A DNA stretch of 64,000 nucleotides, from contig NC_009475.1 of NCBI RefSeq assembly GCF_000015165.1, positions 124,001 to 188,000 on the forward strand. Direction: 5' to 3'. Source of the DNA: Bradyrhizobium sp. BTAi1 (lineage in GTDB: Bacteria; Pseudomonadota; Alphaproteobacteria; Rhizobiales; Xanthobacteraceae). Shown piece after piece: positions 44,169 to 53,260 of this stretch (positions within the stretch are counted from its first letter, which is position 1; every line of letters starts with the position of its first letter). The notes under the pieces were generated by a model. That model was not told where the DNA came from, searched no databases, and was given only the letters and a program-made list of their open reading frames with translations. The translations under genes were made by a program, and so were the position numbers.

Positions 44169-45131
44169 CTATTCAGCTACCTTTCGCCTCTTGGTATCCG
44201 CCAAAAACCTTGCGCTTGACTGACAGCATCTTGTTGGCGAAGCTGCGCTGCGCGCGCGAGGCAAAGCGCGCATAGAGAGCGGCCGACAGCACCGGAGCAG
44301 GCACCGCCTCTTCGATCGCCGCATTGACGGTCCAACGGCCTCTCCGGAATCCATGACATAGCCGTCGACCGCCTCAAGCTGTGGATCTGCGGCAATCGCC
44401 ATGGCGGTGAGATCAAGAAGCCACGAGGCGATCACGCTGCCGCGTCGCCAAACCTCGGCAATCTCGGGTCGAGCTCGAAGCCCAGTTCGGCCGGCAATTC
44501 CAGCGAATTGGCATGTTTGAGGATCTCAAAACCCTCGGCATAGGCCTGCATCAACCATATTCGATGCCATTGTGGACCATCTTGACGAAATGTCCGGCCC
44601 GGCACGCAGATAGCCGCGCTCCACCCGTTCGTCGCGCCGCTCGCGGCCGGGGTGCACGTGAGTTCCGAAAACCGGTGGCAAGTACGGAGAAGATCGGATC
44701 GAGGCGCTCCACGATCTCGTTGTCTCCGCCAATGATCATGCAGTAGCCGCGCTGACTGCCTCAGATGCCGCCGCTGGTGCCGACATCGATGCATTTCAGT
44801 CCTTTCGCCGCAAGTTGGCGCGCCCGGCGGATGTCATCCTTGTAAAACGAATTGCCGCCATCGATAATGACGTCGCCCGGCTCGAGCAAGTCGGAAAGCT
44901 CCCGGATGGTTGTTTCCGTGATCTCTCCCGCCGGAAGCATGACCCAGATGTGGCACGGTCGCTCCTCGCGATCATGTCTTTGAGGCTTGCCGCAGCGGAC
45001 GCGCCTTCGTCAGCCAAATGCCAGACCCGTTCAGGGTTGCGGTCGTAGACGACGCAGCCGTGCCCAGTGCGCAACAGTCGCCGCACGATGTTGCCGCCCA
45101 TCCGACCGAGGCCGATCATTCCAAGCTGCAT
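44169..45131 (-). pseudogene. gnd: 6-phosphogluconate dehydrogenase, multiply frameshifted
   Basis: The start MQLGMIGLGRMGGNIVRRLLRTGH with CVVYDRNPERV is the NAD(P)-binding N terminus of GndA. Later pieces in other frames include CMIIGGDNEIVERLDPIF, FVKMVHNGIEYG (active site) and [30 protein letters not shown]. The C-terminal [14 protein letters not shown] end can be read by changing frame near 44200. At least four frame changes are required. Gene extent is close to full length, so decay is by small indels. Confidence 0.88.
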
Positions 45132-45149
45132 CAAGTGCTCCAATCAGTT

Positions 45150-46070
45150 TCAGCTGGGAAGAGCAGCAGTCTGCCGCCGGCCCAGCAGCGCGAGCTTTGC
45201 CGTGAGGGCGTCAGTTAGCTGGTTGGTGGCTTCGACAAACTGCCTGACGCCATCTTCAACGAGGTGCGTGGTCACCTCGTCGAGCGAGATGCCTTGGTGA
45301 TTGAGCTCTTCCAAAAGGCCCTCCGCCTCTTTCGATCGCTCTTCAAGTGACTGCCGGACCCGACCGTGGTCGCGGAAGGGTCCAGCGTTGCCGGCGGCAT
45401 GGTGTTGACGGTGTTTGGCCCAATCAGCTCCTCGACGTAGAGCACGTCGGAATAGGCCTTGTTTTTGGTCCGGTGGAGGCCCACAGCAGCCGCTGCGCCC
45501 GCGCACCCCTGGCAGCCAGGCCGTTCCAGCGCGGTGTTGCGAACAAACGCTTGTAACGTTGATAGGCGAGCTTTGCGTTGGCGACGGCGATTCTGCCTTT
45601 GAGCGGCTCGAGCCTTTTGGTTCTGCCGCTCTTTGGTTTGGGTGAGTTTTCGTCGATCAGTGCGTTGATCATGCTGTCGATCCGGCTGACAAAGAAGCTC
45701 GCGACACTTCCGATCCGGCTGACGTCGCCGCCGGCATCCGCCCGATGTTCCAACCCCTCCAGATACGCATTCGCGACGTCTTCGCATACGCGTTGTGAAA
45801 ACGCAGCGTCGCATTGACGTTGATGCCTTCGGCAACGAGCTGGCGGATCACGGTAATGCCTGCTGGGGTTGCCGGCACCTTTACCATGAGGTTTTCGCGG
45901 GCAACTCCTCGATGGTCGCATCGGCCCCGTTCGCGAGGTAGGGCGAGACCTTGAGGCTCGCATAGCCGTCCACTCCGTCCGTGGCCTCATAGACCTTCTG
46001 GTCGGCGGCCTGCGGATGTCCTCGATCGCAAGCTTCTCATACACAGAATACGCAGATACGTCCCCATTGC
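45150..46070 (-). pseudogene. tal: Transaldolase, frameshifted and missing its N terminus
   Basis: Readable pieces on the minus strand are [38 protein letters not shown] (with the Schiff-base Lys region), LLWASTG and an intact C-terminal frame (VRQSLEERSKEAEGLLEELNHQGISLDEV to the stop at 45150). Parts lie in three frames. The first 70 or so residues (LWYDNI- and TSNPTIF-type motifs) are absent where the sequence meets the opposing glucoamylase remnant. It lies 18 bp before gnd. Confidence 0.85.
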
Positions 46071-46118
46071 CAGAAACGGCACGCCGGACCAACCACTGGG
46101 AACCGGACGCGCATTTCG

Positions 46119-47487
46119 ATGCGCCGGGCGCTTGCCTTCGGAGGCGACGCGGAAGCGCGCAACACCCCGCGCTACCTGATCGCAACACAAAATGTGGAAG
46201 GACACTGGCAGCAAAAAACCAATGGTTGGGCGGCGAACCCTATTGGCGCGGAGTCCAACTCGGCGAAGCGGCGTATCCGGTTCTTTTGGCCGCTCTGCTC
46301 GCCGGCCGTGGCCCAGTGGCGAGCCATAGGCTCGAGCAGCGCGCCGCCTGCGACAGGCGCCGCGATGCAAGTGGCAAGGGTGAACGTGTTCAGTCCGCTA
46401 TTTTCTTCCCAACGGTCCTGATCGGTCGAGGGGCCGACGCGGGCGATATAGCCGAGCGCCCGACGGATCATGTCGTGGTGCTCGATTCCCTAAGGCATCC
46501 CGGTCGCTGGCAGACTTCTGGAACGCCCATCTGGAAGACTTCACCGCCTGCGGCTCCGATCTGGCAAAACAGTTCGCCATTGCCGGCTATTATGTCCGCA
46601 CGTCGCCGCCAAGGTGCTTTCCGAAGGCCAGGCGGCGCTCGATGAACTCGTGCCCATTCGCAACCGAAGCGATGGGGTGCGAATGCGGGCAAGCGAACAA
46701 GTCAGCACAGACTTCCTGCGCCCAGTCCGCTTTGGCCTCAGGAATCCGGCCGACCCGCTCATCCTTGATACGATCAAGCTCGTAGATGGGTTTTTGAAGG
46801 TGGAAACACCCTCCGGTTCAGTCTGGCACCGCTATAACGGCGATGGCTAGGGCGAGTACGATGATGGCCGGCCGTACGATGAGGCTGGCAGAGGCCGGCC
46901 CTAGCCGCTTCTCGCAGGGGAGCGGCGCCATTATGCCTTAAGCGCTGACGAAAGATCCCTTGCCGATGCTAGAAACGATGGCCGCGTCAGCCAGCCCCGG
47001 CGGCATGATCCCCGAGCAGGTCTGGGATGCGTCACCAATCCACGAGCGGCGATTGCATCCCGGCCGCCCGACCGGATCGGCCATGCCGCTCGCGTGGGCG
47101 CATGCCGAATTTGTTAAGCTTGCCGTCTCCCGCAACCATGGCCGGCCGTTCGATCGACCGGGGTCGTCTGGGACCGATACGGGGCGGGAAGAAGACGCCG
47201 CTTACACGTTCTGGTGGCCCCACGCGCAGATCCGGTCGACCGTCGCTGGCTGCCGTCTGGTCACTGCCTTGCCTGGGGCGGGTATGGTGCACTGGGCTGT
47301 CAATGGCTGGCGTGAGGTCAGGGATCTCGAAGCACTCGATAGCACTCTCGGCTTCTGGATGGCGGAACTCGACACCGGTCGGATGAACAAGGGTGAAAGC
47401 ATCGATTTCACCATCCGTTGGCAGGCGGATGGTTGGGAAGGGATCGACTATCGCATCCAGGTGGTATCTGCTCGCGAGGATGTGTGA
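46119..47487 (+). pseudogene. GH15 glucoamylase remnant with internal inverted segment
   Basis: Plus-strand pieces are RYLIATQN near 46170, NQWLGGEPYWRGVQLGEAAYPVLLAALL (about 46220-46310), SLADFWNAHLEDFTA (from 46502), VSTDFLRPVRFGLRNPADPLI, then GMIPEQVWD and GRPTGSAMPLAWAHAEFVKL to the stop at 47487. Between about 46325 and 46495 the expected GPSTDQDRWEENSGLN block is readable only on the minus strand, as if inverted in place. There are also several frameshifts and in-frame stops. The 5' end of the gene is missing. GH15 enzymes release glucose from alpha-glucans. Confidence 0.85.
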
Positions 47488-47578
47488 GGGCGTTCAGCCA
47501 TGCCAAAACTCCGACAGCGAGGTGGGATAGGCATGGTAGAAGAATACTTCCCATGTCCCTCGCTGGCTGGAGATGATC

Positions 47579-48844
47579 ATGGATCGCTGTATTCGAACAC
47601 TTTCTGTTGTTTGCGCCGCGACGCTCGTCTTCGCAATGACAGCAGCAGCTTCTGCAACCGATACTTCGGAGGTCGCGCGAGCCGCCTTTCAGGCCAAAGA
47701 TCGCGGACAGCTCCTGATGGCGATCGGCTTGTTCAACCAGGCCATGAAGGACGAGCAACTTTCGAAGAAGCAACGCGGCTTGCTGCTGTTCGGCCGTGGC
47801 ACCGCCTATCAGCAGCTCGGGATAACAGAGGCCGCTCTCACCGATCTGGACGGGGTGGTCGCGCTGCTACCTGATTTTCCTGGCGGCTACGCCTATCGCG
47901 CCGTGATCTGGATCGCTGAGCGGCGATACGGAGAGGCGCTCATGGATTTGCAGCAAGCCCATCAGCTTGCTCCGAACGATGCGAGCGTGCTTCTGAATCT
48001 CGGCAACCTCTACGCTCAAACGGGCAGGCTTGAGCTTGCAATTGAGAACTATGGCCAGGCGATCGGGCTCCGTCCGGATTTCGACAAGGCCTACTTCGAT
48101 CGGGCGGGCGCTTACATGGTTAAGCACGATTTCGCACGCGCGATGGCGGATTTCGACAAGGCGATCGAGCTTCGCCCCACATTTGCTGATGCCATCGCCA
48201 ATCGCGGGGCGCTGCATCTGGCGAACGGAAATGTCGAAGCAGCTCTTTCCGACCTGAACGCCGCCCTTGAGCTCGCGCCGCGCAACGCGCGATATTATGA
48301 CGCCCGTGCCAATGCCTATCTGGTTGAGGCCCGCTACGGCGATGCGCTTGCCGACTTCGATGAAGCCTTGCAGATCGATCCTGGCAATCCCGCGCTGTAT
48401 TTCGGACGTGGTCTCGCCAACCTGTTCCTTGACAATACGGCGGCCGCCATCGACGACCTCCAGATTGCGGTGCGGCTGCGGCCCACCGATGCCAACGCTG
48501 CGATCTGGCTGCACATTTCTCGCCTCCATGCCAACACCGTCGACAAAGATGAATTCGCCACCAATGCCGCCAGAGTGAGCCGGGACGTGTGGCCTGGTGC
48601 GGTGCTCGATCTGTACCTGGGAGCACTGACGCCGACCGAGATGCTCGAAAAGGCCCAAGAAGGTGTTGAGCAAGACTCCGAGCGACGGCTTTGCGAGGCT
48701 CAGTTTTATGTCGCCGATTATGGTATCCACCGAGGCGCCACAAACGAGGCTTTGGACATCATGAAGGGAGTTGTTTCGCGTTGCCGCTCTTTTGCTCTTG
48801 TCTACGGCTCCGCACGGGCGGAGATCAGCTTGGCGCAGCACTGA
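47579..48844 (+). CDS. Secreted TPR-repeat protein
   Basis: A GGAG site 6 bases before the ATG at 47579 sets the start (421 residues). A signal peptide (to about ASATD) is followed by at least seven tetratricopeptide repeats, e.g. ASVLLNLGNLYAQTGRLELAIENYGQAIGLRPD and AYFDRAGAYMVKHDFARAMADFDKAIELRP. TPR domains are protein-binding scaffolds; periplasmic examples often serve envelope assembly. The partner is unknown. It is intact although flanked by decayed genes. Confidence 0.88.
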   Translation: MDRCIRTLSVVCAATLVFAMTAAASATDTSEVARAAFQAKDRGQLLMAIGLFNQAMKDEQLSKKQRGLLLFGRGTAYQQLGITEAALTDLDGVVALLPDFPGGYAYRAVIWIAERRYGEALMDLQQAHQLAPNDASVLLNLGNLYAQTGRLELAIENYGQAIGLRPDFDKAYFDRAGAYMVKHDFARAMADFDKAIELRPTFADAIANRGALHLANGNVEAALSDLNAALELAPRNARYYDARANAYLVEARYGDALADFDEALQIDPGNPALYFGRGLANLFLDNTAAAIDDLQIAVRLRPTDANAAIWLHISRLHANTVDKDEFATNAARVSRDVWPGAVLDLYLGALTPTEMLEKAQEGVEQDSERRLCEAQFYVADYGIHRGATNEALDIMKGVVSRCRSFALVYGSARAEISLAQH

Positions 48845-49004
48845 AGCGTTGCTCGTTACCTTGCAAAAGTACAGTGCACACCCCAAGGATCGAACCAAAT
48901 CCGCGCCGCGTGGTGAGTCTAAAGTATTGCCGACAATCCGTTTCTTCCCAAGGCGGAGTTGGCGCGACACGGCCAAACTCCGGCCCCAGAGCCCTGGGCG
49001 GCGG

Positions 49005-49430
49005 CTATTTGCCCATATTCATCGGCTTCGGCACCGACGCAGGTGCGGCCGCCGAACCAGGCATCGGCACCATCCCCAGCACCATCTTGCGCTGATCATC
49101 GGTCAGGACTTTAGCGGCCTCGCCCGCGGCGCGAATGAAGTCCAGTCTTTGATCCGCCTTCAAGTTCTCGATCTCGCGGAGCTTGGCCTCGACCGACGTG
49201 GTATCCGGCTGGTCTGCCGCCGTCAGCAACCAGAGGGCCTGCTCTGCTTCGTCGATCTTCCGCTGTTGGTTTGACTGGTCGACGAGGGCACGCTGCTTGA
49301 TATCGTTGAGGCTCGTCCTCTGCTGGGTAGAAAGGCCGAGCTTGTCGGCATACTCGAGGTAGAATCCCATCGCGCCCACGTGATAGATATGCGATGAGCC
49401 GGGAAACCCCCGGTTGGGCGCGGTTTCGCC
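49005..49430 (-). pseudogene. Spy/LTXXQ-type periplasmic protein, 5' truncated
   Basis: The readable part (FPGSSHIYHVGAMGFYLEYADKLGLSTQQRTSLNDIKQRA and later LTDDQRKMVLGMVPMPG) is a Spy/CpxP-like helical domain with two LTXXQ-type motifs. Upstream the frame meets a stop at about 49431 and runs into sequence of a ParB-like remnant on the other strand, so the signal peptide is lost. An internal ATG (49379) could give 124 residues but without export. It is another instance of the domain fused to the reductase and hydrogenase-linked proteins. Confidence 0.7.
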
Positions 49431-49447
49431 GAAACTGATGCAGGTCT

Positions 49448-49690
49448 ATCGACGGCGATTTGGCCCTTGAGCAATTGATGGCCTTTGCCATCACCGATGA
49501 CCACGCGAGGCAGGAAGGCGTTTATGAGCGGCTGTCCTATAACTGTGATGCGAGCACCATCCGTCACACGCTCACCGAAACCCATCTCGCCTCCACGGAT
49601 CGCCGGGCGCGCTTTGTTGGTGTTGAGGCCTACACGGAAGCGGGCGCCACGGTCCTGCGAGACCTCTTCACCGAGGATCGCGGCGGCTAT
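49448..49690 (+). pseudogene. ParB-like partition protein fragment
   Basis: The plus-strand frame encodes DGDLALEQLMAFAITDDHARQEGVYERLSYN and TIRHTLTETHLASTDRRARFVGVEAYTEAGATVLRDLF, matching the central part of plasmid ParB/RepB-type nuclease-domain proteins found on alphaproteobacterial replicons. Both ends are lost: no N-terminal ParB box, and after EDRGGY the reading departs. It indicates former plasmid or mobile-element content. Confidence 0.72.
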
Positions 49691-50313
49691 GTCGTCGAGC
49701 TGGGACGCGCGGGCGGTCTATCGGCTATTCCTTGCAATTTGATCGTATGGGCGGTGCCGGGCGCCATGATCGGCGCTGTGGCGGGCGCGCACTTGTAAGG
49801 ACGGGTTGGAGAACGGGAGCTCTCTTTCTGACGATCGGCATCACATTCCTGGTCGCCTTCACGTTCTTCGCCGATCGTTTCAAAAGTTAAGTGTAGTGCG
49901 CTAGGAGGATCGACGCCGTCGCCACGATCTCGCCGGTCCAAATCTGGCAGTTTTGCCAAAATCAACCTGCCGTCGTCATCAGACTGCGTCCGCTCCCGGC
50001 TGCACGCGTCGATCTCGACCGGTTACGACCTGGGCCGGACCGAGGTGCCTCAAGGCCACCTATTAGGTCGCTTTGCCCTTCGTCGCCGCCGATGACGGCA
50101 TTGCCCTGCGAAGACTCTGACCGCGGTGTCCGCGCTAGCGCGATGGTGTCCGCGCTAGCGCGATCATACAGGCACAGCCTGATGTGCCGATCAGGCGGAT
50201 CGTGTGGCGGGGCGCTCAGGCTTATGCGAAGTAACTCTTTTTTATGCCACACCGCCAAAATGCCGAGGACGCGTCTAGGTTCCGAGCTTCCGGTTCATCG
50301 AGTTCGGTCCGCG
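49691..50313. other. Remnant and intergenic sequence
   Basis: About 620 bp without an intact gene. A short hydrophobic reading near 49800-49880 (ALFLTIGITFLVAFTFFADRF) may be a membrane-protein fragment. The notable element is the tandem palindromic repeat at 50125-50164. Confidence 0.45.
50125..50164. repeat. Two tandem 20-bp repeats each holding a 12-bp perfect palindrome
   Basis: The unit GGTGTCCGCGCTAGCGCGAT occurs twice exactly (50125-50144 and 50145-50164). Each contains CGCGCTAGCGCG, which equals its own reverse complement (50131-50142 and 50151-50162). It lies about 150 bp beyond the stop of the minus-strand His-rich gene. A protein-binding site or replication-type iteron is possible. 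Confidence 0.9.
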
Positions 50314-50601
50314 TTAATCGTGGTGATCCTCGCCATGATGGCTGTCGTGATGGCTATCGTGGCGGTCACCATGGTGATCGTCAGGATGATCATGATCGAT
50401 GCGCACCACGGGGCCGTGATCACCGTCGTCGTGATGCTCATCGTGCACGGCGGGACGGTCATGATGGTCTCTATCGTGATGATCGTGATTCACACCGACG
50501 CTGACGCCCCCTGGCCCAATATCAAGGTGCTGGGCAAGAGAGGGGGTTGGAGCTGCGATCGCAAAACCAAAAATCAGGGCGAATGGAGCAAGGTATTTCA
50601 T
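50314..50601 (-). CDS. Small secreted His/Asp-rich protein
   Basis: A GAGGAGG site precedes the ATG at 50601, giving 95 residues with a signal peptide ending PSLAQ. The mature part is extremely rich in His and Asp (DHHDRDHHDRPAVHDEHHDD and similar), ending GEDHHD. Such proteins bind Zn, Ni or Cu in the periplasm. With a nickel enzyme in the same window, a nickel or zinc buffer is possible but not shown. The opposite strand also has a long frame here, a side effect of the repetitive His/Asp codons. Confidence 0.8.
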   Translation of the reverse strand: MKYLAPFALIFGFAIAAPTPSLAQHLDIGPGGVSVGVNHDHHDRDHHDRPAVHDEHHDDGDHGPVVRIDHDHPDDHHGDRHDSHHDSHHGEDHHD

Positions 50602-50879
50602 TTTGAGCCTCCTCGTGCATATCGTGAGACCTAAACACAGGCGTCAGGGGCAGGGTTCCGAAAAAACTGCCAGACCTTGCAAACATGATTCTGCTGCGCG
50701 GCGTGCAACACGTTTGCAATCTGAAGGTGGTTCGCGACTATGTTCTGGGGTTCCCTCGGCGTTTTCAAGGCGTTCGACGGGCGGGAACTTGTGGCATTGG
50801 CTCTCATTATAGTGCACTAGGTGCTATAGGTGTCCCGATTCAGCTTAACATTCTGCCCGGGAAATCTTGGAGAGCAGCA

Positions 50880-51170
50880 ATGTCGAAACAAAAAATTCTG
50901 ATCGCGAGTCTTGCATTCGGCTTTGCACTAATCGGCGGCGTAGCAAATGCTTACGATGATGAGGATCATCACCACGGAGACGGATTCAATCACTTCTTGC
51001 ACGATAACGGCGTACCTCATTCTCATGGCTACGAAGGCGACGCCCACGAATACAATCATTATTTGCACGACAACGGCATACCCCACGCGCACGTCTATTC
51101 GAGGCGGTGTTATCAGACCGTAGAGCATGACCAGTACGGTCGCCATTATTATCGCAGGGTGTGCGAATGA
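50880..51170 (+). CDS. Small secreted His-rich protein with two HFLHDNGVPHSH-type repeats
   Basis: A GGAG site before the ATG at 50880 sets the start; 96 residues. After a signal peptide (to about VANAYD) comes DDEDHHHGDGFNHFLHDNGVPHSH and a second unit YNHYLHDNGIPHAHVYS, then a Cys-containing end (RRCYQTVEHDQYGRHYYRRVCE) that could form a disulfide. A metal-binding role in the periplasm is likely from composition. It diverges from the other His-rich gene at 50314-50601. Confidence 0.78.
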   Translation: MSKQKILIASLAFGFALIGGVANAYDDEDHHHGDGFNHFLHDNGVPHSHGYEGDAHEYNHYLHDNGIPHAHVYSRRCYQTVEHDQYGRHYYRRVCE

Positions 51171-51464
51171 AGTGACCTAATCAGGTGTCGGTTCGGTAAT
51201 AGACCGCCGATCGATGATCGCGGCGTGACGTTGAGCAGATTAAAAGCGGTATGCCGCTTCATTTGCGGGAAGGTCCCTTAGCAGCTTCGATACTCTTGAT
51301 TGGAATTTGCGCAGGCAAAGGCTTGCCTGCGCTCCGGAATGTAGTCCCGCCAGTGTCTGAATAATGTATTCTAAGCCGCGCAATTTGATCATTTGATCCG
51401 CTCCCAACAAGTGTACTCCAGTTGAACCTTGCTGTATTTGAGCGTACGGACATGAGAAGGCGGC

Positions 51465-51887
51465 ATGAAACGTTATCTGATCTTCGCTGCAGTCGGCCCG
51501 TTCTTCGGCGGCCTGCTGCTTTTGTTCGCGACGACGGTTGCTTCAGGGTACTGGACCGACACCAACTGGTCGGAGGTCGGAAAGTTCTTCGTAACCTTCG
51601 CCAAGACGCTGCAGTACAGCTATTTGTTCGGCGTCGTGCCGGCGCTAACGCTCGGTGCAATCGATGACATTCTGCTCCACGTCAGGAAGATAGGCCCGCT
51701 CGTGCGGATGCTGACCGTGGGCGCGGCCGGGTTCGTCGCGGGCGAATTGCTGCATGGCTTGCGCGGCCCGGACAGCGGCGTGGTGCAGTTCATCCTGCAC
51801 GGCCTCTCCGGCTTCATGCCCGCGATGATCTCGTCATGGCTGGCGCACAAAGATTCGGAAAGCCCGCAGGCGGCGACTTCGACATAA
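51465..51887 (+). CDS. DUF5413 membrane protein
   Basis: A 140-residue integral membrane protein with about four helices: MKRYLIFAAVGPFFGGLLLLFATT at the N terminus, YSYLFGVVPALTLGAIDDILL, GAAGFVAGELLHGL and FILHGLSGFMPAMISSWLAH. The pattern fits DUF5413, found in Bradyrhizobium relatives; function unknown. Intact. No operon partner is evident. Confidence 0.8.
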   Translation: MKRYLIFAAVGPFFGGLLLLFATTVASGYWTDTNWSEVGKFFVTFAKTLQYSYLFGVVPALTLGAIDDILLHVRKIGPLVRMLTVGAAGFVAGELLHGLRGPDSGVVQFILHGLSGFMPAMISSWLAHKDSESPQAATST

Positions 51888-51983
51888 AGGAATGGCGGCT
51901 GCTGGCCGACCCAACAATACGGGTAGCCCAATTTCATTCTGCCCGACTCGATCGCGCCGCCGTAGCCGGATGTCAATGACAAG

Positions 51984-52214
51984 GTGAAGGCGATCACCTA
52001 TTGCCACGACACCTATCGATTAACCACCGCCGATGGCAAGAAACGCACCTTTTGGGAACGCAATCCGCGGCTGAAAACGGAGTCCAGCAAGGAAGGTCCG
52101 CAAAATGGAGTGCCGACCCTCGTGGCCGCAGGAACGGCGGGCGACCGGGCGGATGTGAGTTTTGCCGCGCCCGAGGAGATCTGCAAGATGATCGAACCGC
52201 GATGCTACGCGTGA
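51984..52214 (+). pseudogene. C-terminal fragment of an unrecognised, possibly c-type cytochrome, protein
   Basis: A 76-residue reading beginning KAITYCHDTYRLTTADGKKRTFWERNPRLKTESS and ending VSFAAPEEICKMIEPRCYA. The composition and the paired cysteines resemble the C-terminal end of a periplasmic oxidoreductase or cytochrome, but I cannot name a family. No start codon with a ribosome-binding site is upstream, and the preceding sequence is in a different frame with stops, so I regard it as a fragment. Confidence 0.4.
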
Positions 52215-53093
52215 CCTGCCAATCAGCAGCGTCCACATGCCGCCTCGTACCCTATCGTGAACGAGTAATAGGTGGCCGAAGGACGGAAGGACGTGTGCTC
52301 AAGATCGGAGAAGCGATGTTTACGGTGCTTCGTTTGCTTGTTCTACCCCGAACATGACCGCCGTTACGCGTCGGAACGGAAACTGACGCCATTCAAAATC
52401 GTGCCGTACGCTACGAGAACTTTCCCCAAGCCCGCCCTGAGCCGACCCGCGCCCTGCAGGACGTGTCGCATGTTAGCCTCACCGGACCGATATGCAGCGC
52501 GAGCGCCGCCACCGGCTCCATGGAGCCATTGGCCGCGCGCGATAGCGCGGAGGATGCTGCCCCAGTCGCCCTTCAGCAGGGTGATGCCGACGCTCTCCAT
52601 GGCGACCTCAGTGCCTGGTCCCATGGCAATGCCGGCCTCCGTTGCGGTTAGTACCGGGCATTGACGCCGTCGGAGTTCCGATTTCCTCTCCGCGTCTCCA
52701 CTGAATCGTGATCGGCGGACTTTCGTTTTGCTGCCGCGCATTCCATGCGCAGTTACGAAACCCGCCAATGCAGTAGAGAATATGGCGGCCTTGCGCCGCG
52801 GGGCCGCAAGCCCGGTGCACCCGTCAATCCGAGTCGCCGCTGGGCGCCTCGCCACGGATCGACCAGTGCTCGCCCCGAAGTATCGCCCTGCGCCGCTATG
52901 GGGCGGCGACCGAAAGGCTCTGGCGAAGGAACTCGGCAAGGCACGCGCGATGGCCAACATCCTGTCCGCCCAATCGGCGGAGATGCGGGCTAACGGCGAG
53001 GCGATGATCCCGCAAGCCGACAGGCTGCTTTGCGAAAGTTGGAACGAGCGGATATGGAGCGACGGCGCCGTTCGATCCATCGCCCCGGGGACA
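52215..53093. other. Decayed sequence, mostly unassigned
   Basis: About 880 bp with many short frames and no intact gene. Only the P-type ATPase motif at 52538-52651 (minus strand) can be assigned. A plus-strand reading (LGKARAMANILSAQSAEMRANG to AVRSIAP) leads into the integrase remnant and may be its upstream part. Confidence 0.5.
52538..52651 (-). pseudogene. Heavy-metal P-type ATPase remnant
   Basis: The minus strand reads LTATEAGIAMGPGTEVAMESVGITLLKGDWGSILRA, corresponding to the GIAMGTGTDVAMESAG region that follows the GDGIND hinge in copper and zinc P1B ATPases. Nothing else of the roughly 700-residue protein is readable nearby, so only a small relic is left. Consistent with a former metal-resistance gene in this region. 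Confidence 0.75.
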
Positions 53094-53260
53094 CTTCCAT
53101 CTGGCGTTGTTCACCGGACAGGGCCAGACTGACCGTCTAATTATGCGCAATGAGAGCGACGTCGAGGGCCGGCACGCGTTCCGGCAGAGCAAGACCGGCG
53201 AGCTTGTCGATATCAAAGAGGCGCCACAACTCAGCGCGCGGCTAAATGCCTCGCATGCAC
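53094..53260 (+). pseudogene. Tyrosine recombinase (integrase) remnant
   Basis: The plus strand reads HLALFTGQGQTDRLIM followed by SDVEGRHAFRQSKTGELVDIKEAPQLSARL, matching the catalytic-domain start of phage-type integrases (LALYTGQRQGDL...RQSKTG), where the Arg of TGQRxxD is here Gly. The C-terminal catalytic His-x-x-Arg and Tyr are not readable. A relic of an integrative element. Confidence 0.75.

Noticed and set aside
47867..48976. Minus-strand open frame of 369 codons
   Set aside because: It lies antisense to the TPR gene, whose repeats, signal peptide and ribosome-binding site are clear. The antisense reading has no recognisable domain.
50092..50634. Long plus-strand open frame of 180 codons with hydrophobic C-terminal part
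   Set aside because: It is antisense to the His/Asp-rich secreted protein. The repeated His/Asp codons read as Met/Val/Ile on the other strand and keep this frame open by chance; no ribosome-binding site or family.
52728..53132. Plus-strand 134-codon frame upstream of the integrase remnant
   Set aside because: No start signal or family; at most its end could be upstream sequence of the same decayed integrase.
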